This document shows positions 9,232 through 15,625 of a stretch of DNA of 59,682 nt, one piece after another. The notes under the pieces are model-generated. The model made no database searches and had not been told where the DNA came from. It was given only the letters and a program-made list of their open reading frames with translations. The stretch covers positions 1-59,682 of the forward strand of contig CAMDDX010000004.1 in NCBI GenBank assembly GCA_945893075.1, in the 5' to 3' direction. A program made the translations under genes and the position numbers. This DNA is from Planctomyces sp. SH-PL62. GTDB taxonomy: Bacteria > Planctomycetota > Planctomycetia > Planctomycetales > Planctomycetaceae. Within the stretch, counting starts at the first letter, position 1; each line of letters opens with the position of its first letter.

Positions 9232-9780
9232 ATGTGGAGCCGTTGGGTCATCAGCCTGGGATTCGCGCTCATCGCTCTGGCGTGGTGTCTCGCCAAAGAG
9301 CCGGCGTCTGTTCCGGTCGCGGAAACGGTTGCGAACTCCAAAGCCGTTGCCAAAGACAAAGACGACTCGGCGAAAGAGCTGTTCAGCGGCAAGGTCGTGA
9401 TCGTGCAAGACGCTCTGAAACGTCGTGGGGTCAAGGCGTTTGACGAGTTCAAGTCGCTGGTCGCGTTGGAGACAGACGACGGTGAGTTGATCCCGATCGT
9501 GCCGGACTGGCGCGGTCGGGCCTTTTATCAGGACGAGCGACTGCGCGATCGGCGTGTCGATCTAGTGGGGACGCGACGGAAGGCGGCTCCGTACTTGCAG
9601 GTGTTGATGATCTTCGTGTTCGATGAAATGGGGGCTCGGCAATACATGGATTACTGGTGCGACATCTGCTCGATCCCGATGTACGAGATCAAGCCATGCG
9701 ACTGCTGCCAGGCGGAGAATCGTTTGCGGACTCAGCCACAGGAGTTACCGGCGTTCGTGAAGAAGAAGGTGTCGAAGTAA
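9232..9780 (+). CDS. Cys-rich exported protein of unknown function
   Basis: 182 residues. It starts 2 bases after the stop of the preceding gene (TAG TT ATG), suggesting translational coupling. The N-terminus has a hydrophobic signal-like stretch (WVISLGFALIALAWCLA). The C-terminal third has a conspicuous Cys cluster, YWCDICSIPMYEIKPCDCCQ, i.e. CxxC followed after 10 residues by CxCC, which would suit Zn, Fe or Cu binding. The middle part (VVIVQDALKRRGVKAFDEF, LETDDGELIPIVPDWRGRAF) resembles a short beta domain often described only as hypothetical in planctomycetes. Function unknown; with the DUF1326 gene upstream it could belong to a metal-handling group, which is only inference. Confidence 0.72.
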   Translation: MWSRWVISLGFALIALAWCLAKEPASVPVAETVANSKAVAKDKDDSAKELFSGKVVIVQDALKRRGVKAFDEFKSLVALETDDGELIPIVPDWRGRAFYQDERLRDRRVDLVGTRRKAAPYLQVLMIFVFDEMGARQYMDYWCDICSIPMYEIKPCDCCQAENRLRTQPQELPAFVKKKVSK

Positions 9781-9875
9781 AACTTCAAACAGGCCCCCAC
9801 AAAGCTTGCGTCAGTGGAGGGCGTTTGACGCGAGGTCGCCTCGAAGTGTTTCCGGAGAGACAAGAGAGAATCAAC

Positions 9876-10826
9876 ATGTCGGTGATGCTCAACAAGCGAG
9901 CGAACGAATTGGTCGAGCCGATGCTCTCGCGGATCGGTGATCTGCGCGGCACGTTTGTGGAACTCGACAACGGCGGGCAACTCGTTGACCTTGGCGTGAA
10001 GGCGGAAGGAAGTCTTGAAGCCGGTCGATTCTTGGCCGAGGTTTGTTTGGGGGGACTCGGCGAAGTGCGAATCGTGCCGGGTGAAGTTGGTGGGATCGCT
10101 TGGCCGCACGTCCAAGTTGTCACCGACTGGCCGGTCGAGGCGTGCTTGCTCAGTCAATATGCCGGTTGGCAGATCAGCGTCGGCAAATTCTTTGCAATGG
10201 GTTCCGGGCCAATGCGAGCGGCGGCGGCTCGCGAAGAGTTGTTCGCGAAGTTGGATTACCGCGAGGCGGCCTCCCATGCGATTGGAGTTCTCGAAACCGG
10301 CAAGCTGCCGACGGCCGAGGTCTTTGATTTGATCGCGGAGAAAACTGGAGTGCCGGCGGACATGACCGTGTTACTGGCAGCTCGGACGGCGAGCCTCGCG
10401 GGGAACTTTCAGGTGGTGGCTCGGTCGGTCGAGACTTCGCTGCACAAGCTGTTTGAACTCGGCTTCGACGTGTGGCGTGTGAGGTCGGCGATTGGTGTCG
10501 CTCCGTTGCCTCCCGTAGCCAAGGATGACTTCGCGGGGATCGGTCGGACGAACGACGCGATCTTGTACGGCGGCCGAGTGACATTGATGGTGCGCGGTGA
10601 TGATGAGTCGATCGCCGCCATCGGACCGCGCGTGCCGTCGAGCGGCTCGGCGGCTCATGGCAAGCCGTTTGCCGACATCTTTGAAGACGCGGGACGCGAC
10701 TTCTACAAGATCGATCAGCATCTCTTCAGCCCGGCTGAGGTCGTGTTCCACAATCTTGACACGGGGCGCGTGCAGGCGTTTGGCGGCGTCACGCCGGATG
10801 TCGTGCGGCGTTCGTTCGGCCTCTGA
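9876..10826 (+). CDS. mch: Methenyltetrahydromethanopterin cyclohydrolase
   Basis: 316 residues from the ATG at 9876, which follows a purine-rich GGAGAGACAAGAGAG leader; the frame is open further upstream into the previous gene. The enzyme hydrolyses N5,N10-methenyl-H4MPT to a formyl-H4MPT in the cofactor-linked C1 oxidation route. The Mch signature is clear: YAGWQISVGKFFAMGSGPMRA at about residues 94-114, plus NDAILYGGRVTLMV and the C-terminal FHNLDTGRVQAFGGV. Length matches the family. Planctomycetes are known to have H4MPT-linked C1 genes, shared with methanogens and methylotrophic proteobacteria. The next gene, 15 bp downstream, is an ATP-grasp ligase of the sort found in such clusters, so both probably serve formaldehyde oxidation or detoxification. 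Confidence 0.93.
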   Translation: MSVMLNKRANELVEPMLSRIGDLRGTFVELDNGGQLVDLGVKAEGSLEAGRFLAEVCLGGLGEVRIVPGEVGGIAWPHVQVVTDWPVEACLLSQYAGWQISVGKFFAMGSGPMRAAAAREELFAKLDYREAASHAIGVLETGKLPTAEVFDLIAEKTGVPADMTVLLAARTASLAGNFQVVARSVETSLHKLFELGFDVWRVRSAIGVAPLPPVAKDDFAGIGRTNDAILYGGRVTLMVRGDDESIAAIGPRVPSSGSAAHGKPFADIFEDAGRDFYKIDQHLFSPAEVVFHNLDTGRVQAFGGVTPDVVRRSFGL

Positions 10827-10831
10827 AAGTT

Positions 10832-10837
10832 GGAGAG
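10832..10837 (+). promoter_or_regulatory. Shine-Dalgarno site deciding a GTG start
   Basis: GGAGAG lies 4 bases before the GTG at 10842. It overlaps the alternative in-frame TTG at 10830, which argues for the GTG as the start of the ATP-grasp gene. Confidence 0.6.
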
Positions 10838-10841
10838 CAAC

Positions 10842-11789
10842 GTGCTGATCGGTGTACTCGGCAATTCGGACAGTTGGTACGTGCGGGAATTGCAGCGGGC
10901 CGGGAGCGAGCTGGGGCACGAGGTCGTGCGGCTGGAGTTTTCACGAATTGTGGCGGCGTGTGGGCAGAGGAATGGGGCCAGAGGAATAGGAACTCAGACC
11001 ACGTCGCACGCGAGTTGGCCGGGAATACATGGACTGTCGATCTCAGAGTCTTCCGGAGGAACCAACGACGCGTCGTTGTCGTTGACCGAACTGAATGCGG
11101 TCATCATTCGAACGATGCCGCCGGGGTCGTTAGAGCAAGTCGTCTATCGGATGGATGTGCTCGCGCGGCTGGAGGCGAGCGGGGTTGTCGTCCTCAATTC
11201 GCCGAAGTCGGTCGAGTGTGCGGTGGATAAGTATCTGACAACGGCGAAGCTCGAAGAGGCTGGCTTGCCAGTGCCGGCGACCGTCGTGTGCGAGAACTCG
11301 GACGATGCGCTGGTGGCGTTTGAGCGGCTCTGTGGAGATGTCGTTGTGAAGCCGATCTTCGGGTCGGAGGGGCGCGGCATCTTGCGAGTCAGCGATCCGG
11401 ACCTCGCGCTGCGGACGTTTCGGACGCTCGAACGATTGGATGCCGTGTTGTACTTGCAGCGTTTCGTCGATCATCCGGGTTGCGACATTCGCGTTCTAGT
11501 GCTGGATGGCCGCGTGCTCGGAGGGATGCGGCGTGTGTCGGATGGCGACTTCCGGACGAATGTGTCGCGTGAGGGGCGTGGTGAAGCTCACGTCGTCACG
11601 GACACGGAAGCGGAGTGGGCGTTGCGAGCGGCGGCGGCGACGGGGGCTCGGTTTGCCGGCATCGACATCTTGTACGATCGTGACGGCAACGGCTTCGTGA
11701 TCGAGGTCAACGCGGTGCCGGGCTGGCGGGCGTTTGAGAAGGTGACGGGGATGGACGTCGCACGCGTGGTGATTGAGGCGGTGACGTAG
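10842..11789 (+). CDS. ATP-grasp ligase, RimK/MptN-like (H4MPT cluster type)
   Basis: 315 residues from the GTG at 10842; a TTG at 10830 is the longer option. The ATP-grasp fold is shown by VDKYLTTAKLEEAGLPVP, DVVVKPIFGSEGRGI (Lys and glycine loop for ATP), HPGCDIRVLVLDGRV and GIDILYDRDGNGFVIEVNAVPGW (Mg-binding Glu-x-Asn). It resembles RimK and MptN, which add glutamate to proteins or to H4MPT. Genes of this class accompany mch in methylotroph and planctomycete C1 clusters, so a role in tetrahydromethanopterin side-chain formation is the best guess. Residues about 40-80 are low in conservation and contain a repeat-derived stretch (10962-10990, GQRNGARGIGTQ). It ends 16 bp before a long palindrome. 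Confidence 0.85.
   Translation: MLIGVLGNSDSWYVRELQRAGSELGHEVVRLEFSRIVAACGQRNGARGIGTQTTSHASWPGIHGLSISESSGGTNDASLSLTELNAVIIRTMPPGSLEQVVYRMDVLARLEASGVVVLNSPKSVECAVDKYLTTAKLEEAGLPVPATVVCENSDDALVAFERLCGDVVVKPIFGSEGRGILRVSDPDLALRTFRTLERLDAVLYLQRFVDHPGCDIRVLVLDGRVLGGMRRVSDGDFRTNVSREGRGEAHVVTDTEAEWALRAAAATGARFAGIDILYDRDGNGFVIEVNAVPGWRAFEKVTGMDVARVVIEAVT
10962..10990. repeat. GCAGAGGAATG-type repeat word inside the ATP-grasp gene
   Basis: The stretch contains two CAGAGGAAT words separated by GGGGC and resembles the minus-strand reading of the intergenic repeat at 237-305. It is read in frame and encodes GQRNGARGIG in a variable part of the enzyme. Confidence 0.45.
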
Positions 11790-11805
11790 CACGGGCACGC
11801 GCGAA

Positions 11806-11892
11806 GGGGTCGGGAGTCTTTTTCAGGCCGCCGTTACCAGTTCCGACTCTTTTGCACCACTGACCGGCGGCCTGAAAAAGACTCCCGACCCC
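11806..11892. repeat. perfect 28-bp inverted repeat between convergent genes
   Basis: Arms 11806-11833 and 11865-11892 are perfect reverse complements, starting GGGGTCGGGAGTCTTTTTCA on the left; the loop is 31 bases. It occupies nearly all of the 108 bp between two convergent stop codons (11789 and 11898). The outer 20 bp of each arm recur exactly at 48400-48485, also between convergent genes. It may act as a bidirectional transcription barrier, a REP-like element, or both. Confidence 0.9.
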
Positions 11893-11897
11893 GTGGC

Positions 11898-13343
11898 TCA
11901 ATCCCACCACCAGCGTTTGGCGTCGAGGTCGCTGGGGGGCGTCTCTTTCGAGCGGCGGCTGGAGACTTCGCTGGCCTTTTCGGAATTGAAGCCGGCCTTC
12001 GTGACGACGTGCTGGCTGTCGATGATGACTCCGCCACTGAGCAATCCGATCGCCAGACCGCCGTTAGCCATCTTCATGTTGAGCAGCGTCTTCGTGTGCT
12101 TCGGGACGGGACCGCGCAGGACCGGTACTTTCGCGTCGTCGAGCAACAGGCCCGGTTGCCAGTTGGCTTTTTGCGGAAGCTGTTCCCGCTTCATCAATGC
12201 GACGAGGACCGAGATGTCGAACAGGTTTTGCAGTTCGGCAAAGACCGACATGCGTTTCGTCAGCTCCGGAAACTTTTCGGTGAAGCCTTTGGCGAATTGC
12301 TGCGTGCTGACCTGTGTGAAAGGCGCGTCCGAGCGTTTGCCGAAGGCGTCGGCTTGTTCTTCTTGCGACATCAGTTGGCAGCGCTGGCCGGAAAACTCAA
12401 AAGCAAGTCCGTCACCGCTGGTCTTAAACGAGTCATACAGCGGCATGAACCACCAACGCTTAAGGCTATTGTTTCCCGGTTGCACGAGGGCGAGATGACT
12501 CTTCAAGCCCGGCACCTTCGGATCTTCAAGGCCGATGGCGATCAACTTCATGTGATAGTCGGCTTCGACCAGCGCGTGCGCGAAATGCGTGTCGTCGGGG
12601 ACGCCGAAGACTTTGACGTCCTGGTCGCCGAGGATCTTTTGCATCTGGCGGAATCGGCCTTGAGCAGCGTTGGCCGTGACGGCATTCGAGTTCGCCTTCA
12701 CGAAGCGTTGCAGATCGGCAAGCCGTTCCTCGACCGGATCAATTGAGCAACCGAACTGCGATGTCCGTTCGGCAGTGCGCATCGCGACCAGAAGGTCGTC
12801 GAGCCTCAGCACCGGCCGGCCGCTGTTGATGCTGATGGCTCGGCCAGTTGGATCGGGCGCGAACGCATCGGCGGGGCCGGCGATGACGAGGTCTTTGGTT
12901 TCTGGAAAGACGAAGACGAAGTCGATCCGCTGCAAGCCGGCGAGGTACTGCATCGACTCCGGCACCGGCTGATCTTTCTCACGCAACTCGGCAATGGCGC
13001 GCTCCAACCGCACGAGCGACACTTTCCGCAAGGAACTGCTGCGACTGATGTCTTCGGGAAGGTACTGCTTCGCGAGTTCCTGCATCCGCTTCTTAGCGAC
13101 CTCGGCGGAGATCGTCTTTGCCTTCGGCGATGAGAGCACCCCGTCACCGTCGATGGTGATGCCACCGGCCGCCTGAAAACCGCCACCTTGTCCGCCGCCC
13201 TGCCCGCCTCCTCCTTGGCCACCGCCTCCGAATCCACCTCCTCCTCCAAAGCCGCCGCCACCACCGCCGCCGAATTGAGCGAACGCGGATGACTGCAAGC
13301 TCATCAACAGCACGAGAGTCAGGACGGTTAAGCGATGAGGCAT
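11898..13343 (-). CDS. Secreted DUF1598 family protein with Gly-rich N-terminus
   Basis: 481 residues. Signal peptide (MPHRLTVLTLVLLMSLQSSAFA) followed by a Gly/Gln-rich linker at residues about 23-56. The rest matches planctomycete-specific DUF1598: FVFVFPETKDLVIAGPADAF, GRPVLRLDDLLVAMRTA, FGCSIDPVEERL, RWWFMPLYDSF, AFEFSGQRCQLMSQEE and FTEKFPELTKRMSVFAELQNLFD. The function of this family is not established; many members are secreted. The C-terminus is rich in basic and Trp residues (DLDAKRWWWD). It is separated by 2.1 kb from mch but convergent with it, so it is not part of that transcript. Transcription may run from the region near 13344-13394, which carries a dispersed repeat. Confidence 0.85.
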   Translation of the reverse strand: MPHRLTVLTLVLLMSLQSSAFAQFGGGGGGGFGGGGGFGGGGQGGGGQGGGQGGGFQAAGGITIDGDGVLSSPKAKTISAEVAKKRMQELAKQYLPEDISRSSSLRKVSLVRLERAIAELREKDQPVPESMQYLAGLQRIDFVFVFPETKDLVIAGPADAFAPDPTGRAISINSGRPVLRLDDLLVAMRTAERTSQFGCSIDPVEERLADLQRFVKANSNAVTANAAQGRFRQMQKILGDQDVKVFGVPDDTHFAHALVEADYHMKLIAIGLEDPKVPGLKSHLALVQPGNNSLKRWWFMPLYDSFKTSGDGLAFEFSGQRCQLMSQEEQADAFGKRSDAPFTQVSTQQFAKGFTEKFPELTKRMSVFAELQNLFDISVLVALMKREQLPQKANWQPGLLLDDAKVPVLRGPVPKHTKTLLNMKMANGGLAIGLLSGGVIIDSQHVVTKAGFNSEKASEVSSRRSKETPPSDLDAKRWWWD

Positions 13344-13364
13344 GATCGACTCCGATCTAAAATC

Positions 13365-13413
13365 AAAAGTGAGATAACGGCTATCGGCGGTCGGCTAACG
13401 GCACTCGGCCGGA
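13365..13413. repeat. ATAACGGCTATCGGC-type dispersed repeat
   Basis: The stretch GAGATAACGGCTATCGGC and the following GGTCGGCTAACGGCACTCGGCC belong to a family also found near 24631-24700, 37994-38037, 46063-46126 and (reverse) 52376-52412. Here it runs into the end of the PTPS-like gene and provides its last codons and TAG stop. Confidence 0.7.
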
Positions 13414-13895
13414 AGTTGGCAGATGGCCCACTGGCCGAAGTTCTCTTCGACTTCCACTTGGATGGTTTCGATGTTCGCGTTTGGTTGAGCATTCACGATG
13501 TCTCGCAGCCGAGTCGCGATCCAGGCGGCGATTTCTTCGGCGGTTGTGTTCTCGACGGGAAGCAGCACACAGTCCTCACGCGGAAAGATCCAGCGTCTGG
13601 CCTCGAAGGTCGCGGTAACTTCGCGTTCGTCGGCTTGCACTCGAATCTGATGATGCTTTGTCGGCAGCAGGACGTGGTGATCGAGTTCATTCACGATCTT
13701 CTGCATCGCATCGCGCAGGGCGATGAAGTCGAAGACATAGCGATTCTCGTCGAGCGGCCCAGAGAGTTCGACGGCGGTGCGCCAGTTGTGGCCGTGCAGC
13801 CGTTCGCAGATGTTGCCGTTGAATGTGATGAAGTGGGCCGCGCTGAAGACCAGATGATCTTTGGTGACTCGCACGCGGTAACGAGGATCGCTCAT
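13395..13895 (-). CDS. 6-pyruvoyl-tetrahydropterin synthase (PTPS/QueD) family protein
   Basis: 166 residues. The zinc ligands of the PTPS fold are visible: the His of FSAAHFI and the HGH of GNICERLHGHNW; the Cys of GNIC is in the catalytic position, and ELDHHVLL supplies the catalytic His region. The C-terminal ENTTAEEIAAWIATRL and VEVEENFGQWAICQ complete the T-fold. The family makes 6-pyruvoyl-tetrahydropterin, or carboxy-tetrahydropterin for queuosine (QueD), and related proteins occur in C1 clusters. Being near mch, a pterin role for H4MPT is possible, but QueD cannot be excluded. The final residues (LPAECR) and stop codon come from a dispersed repeat. Confidence 0.88.
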   Translation of the reverse strand: MSDPRYRVRVTKDHLVFSAAHFITFNGNICERLHGHNWRTAVELSGPLDENRYVFDFIALRDAMQKIVNELDHHVLLPTKHHQIRVQADEREVTATFEARRWIFPREDCVLLPVENTTAEEIAAWIATRLRDIVNAQPNANIETIQVEVEENFGQWAICQLPAECR

Positions 13896-13956
13896 GGTTG
13901 CCTCCGGTTTGCGGCGAGATTGTCACGATGATGGCCGGGCACGGGGAAGGGGTCGC

Positions 13957-15219
13957 TCAGGGAAACACGCCGTCTGGAGGATCAGCGTCTGTCTCAAACG
14001 TTGGCAGGTCCACGCCGTCGCGAGCGAACATCGTGAATTGCGAATCGCGATAGGCTCGCCGCCAGCCCTCCGCCGAGGTCATCGCGTCAACGATTCGCAT
14101 CCGATTCGGGGCCAGCACGACGTCGGCCGGATAATTATTGAGGATCGACTGCCAATTCTTCTGAGCATCGAAGAAGTCGATGTCCTCTTCCAATCGCCAC
14201 GCGGGGTACGCGACCTCATACCGGCTGTCGAAAGAAATCTGCACGTCGGGGCCGAGCTTCCACATCACATACGAGCCCCAGTCATACGGCACGAAGACGT
14301 TGCCTTTGAAATGGTGCTCGGCCAGATGATTGACTGCTCCGACAGGATAGAGGACGTGCTCGCCGGCTCCGATGATCGAGCGACTGGGGACTCGCAGACG
14401 CCACGGTTCAGAGGCGATCGCTTTCGCAAACAGCAGCACTGTCGCAACCGCGAACGTGGCGGCAAATCCTTTCTGATACTTCCACCACCAGCGCCACAGG
14501 TCTTTGCCAAGTTCAATCCGGCTGAGCATTCCCGGCAAGTAGCAGGCATAGACGATCGCGTAGAACGCAAGAAAGCGATTGCTCTTCACGCCCGCGAGCC
14601 CCGTCGCGACCAACAACAAGATACCGGGGAACTTTCGCCAGCGGCCATCGCGCAGCACGAGCCACGCCAAGAGGACCGACACGCCGAACGCCAGCAAGTG
14701 ATGCAGTTCTCCCTCGGCCCACAGCGGAGCCCATTCGGCGATGCTCGGTCGCTTCATCGTGATCGCGCGGGCCAAGTATTCGTGATAGTGCCAGCCCCAC
14801 GGATTCAGCAGAGCCAGCGGGATCAATGACAAACCGGCCGCCAACAAGTGCCGATGCGGCCGGCGGCGAACGAGTTGCTCGATCCAGTGCGCACCGAGCA
14901 AACCCGCTCCGACCAAACAGCCGCCGTGCAGGTTCACCCACAACGGAAACAGCAGCAGCAATCCAATCAGCCAACGGCGATCACCGGCTCGGTCGCGATC
15001 AAACCCCCAGAGCAACAGAACCGTGAGCAGGTACGAATACATCTGCGCTCGGATCGTCGCGAAGCTGTAGTCGGCCAGCACGATTGCCAATCCACAAACG
15101 ATGCCGACGGCTAAGACACTGGCTCCACGTTGTCTCGCCACGCACCAGCAGACGCTTCCCAATCCGAAGATCAACGCGAACTTGGCAAGCAGGATTCCGG
15201 CAGAGCCGAATGCTTGCAT
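13957..15219 (-). CDS. Membrane protein, downstream part of a gene split by an in-frame stop
   Basis: 420 residues from an ATG two codons after the in-frame TAA at 15223-15225. About eight to ten hydrophobic segments are seen (for example LLAKFALIFGLGSVCWCVA, VLAVGIVCGLAIVLA, WLIGLLLLFPLWVNLHGG, FPGILLLVATGLAGV), with a soluble C-terminal domain of about 130 residues (FVPYDWGSYVMWKLGPDVQISFDSRYE, ADVVLAPNRMR). This arrangement resembles large planctomycete membrane proteins of the glycosyltransferase-39-like or O-antigen type, but I do not see a catalytic motif. It joins in frame to the 73-residue ORF upstream: without the TAA the protein would be about 495 residues. See the entry for 15223-15444. 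Confidence 0.7.
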   Translation of the reverse strand: MQAFGSAGILLAKFALIFGLGSVCWCVARQRGASVLAVGIVCGLAIVLADYSFATIRAQMYSYLLTVLLLWGFDRDRAGDRRWLIGLLLLFPLWVNLHGGCLVGAGLLGAHWIEQLVRRRPHRHLLAAGLSLIPLALLNPWGWHYHEYLARAITMKRPSIAEWAPLWAEGELHHLLAFGVSVLLAWLVLRDGRWRKFPGILLLVATGLAGVKSNRFLAFYAIVYACYLPGMLSRIELGKDLWRWWWKYQKGFAATFAVATVLLFAKAIASEPWRLRVPSRSIIGAGEHVLYPVGAVNHLAEHHFKGNVFVPYDWGSYVMWKLGPDVQISFDSRYEVAYPAWRLEEDIDFFDAQKNWQSILNNYPADVVLAPNRMRIVDAMTSAEGWRRAYRDSQFTMFARDGVDLPTFETDADPPDGVFP

Positions 15220-15222
15220 CAG

Positions 15223-15444
15223 TTAGTACGCGATCATTCCCGCGCCCCATTCGTGATGCACGACGATGTCGAGTTTCGGCGTGTAGGCGAAATGATCCTG
15301 CCACGGGACGTGCCCCGATTCCATGACTTCGCGAGCCAGAGCCAATTCGTGCCAGAGATCGAGATCGACGACGCAACTCGCCGTGCGCGAGAACAAGAAC
15401 GCCAACAGACCGGCGATCAGCAGCCACTTGGCGAGTCGGTGCAT
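15223..15444 (-). pseudogene. N-terminal fragment of the membrane protein, ended by an in-frame TAA
   Basis: 73 residues: signal-anchor (WLLIAGLLAFLFS), then VDLDLWHELALAREVMESGHVPWQDHFAYTP, a luminal loop typical of membrane glycosyltransferase-like proteins, ending HHEWGAGMIAY and TAA. The reading continues in the same frame as CTG ATG CAA ..., the start of the 420-residue ORF. The codon TAA differs from CAA (Gln) by one base. Either the gene is broken by a nonsense mutation, the base is a sequencing error, or translation restarts at the ATG 3 bases after the stop. I cannot distinguish these. Confidence 0.6.
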
Positions 15445-15519
15445 TCGAGGTCACTCCATTGATCTTCGACGGGGCCGTGTTGCGGGGCCGTGCGGCAATT
15501 TTTTTTGATCGGAGGAAGT

Positions 15520-15593
15520 GCCCGACGAATGGAAGGAGACGACGAATTTGAACCGCAGTCCAATCATTCGTCGTCTCCTTCGATTCGTCGGGC
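15520..15593. repeat. 28-bp inverted repeat (27/28 paired)
   Basis: Arms 15520-15547 and 15566-15593, loop 18 bases; the left arm begins GCCCGACGAAT. It lies 32 bp after the stop of the AddB-like gene and 75 bp before the start of the membrane-protein gene, both on the minus strand. An ORF of 110 codons that begins inside it on the plus strand is spurious. Confidence 0.85.
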
Positions 15594-15625
15594 TCCTTGA
15601 TTTCGACTCAATTCGCCCTTCGGAA

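Noticed and set aside
13335-13931. 198-codon ORF on the plus strand
   Set aside because: Antisense to the PTPS-like gene, which has full family motifs; the ORF is a high-GC shadow.
15445-15519. Rho-independent terminator (GCCGTGCGGC followed by T8)
   Set aside because: The stem is only 4 bp and points along the plus strand, whereas both flanking genes are on the minus strand.
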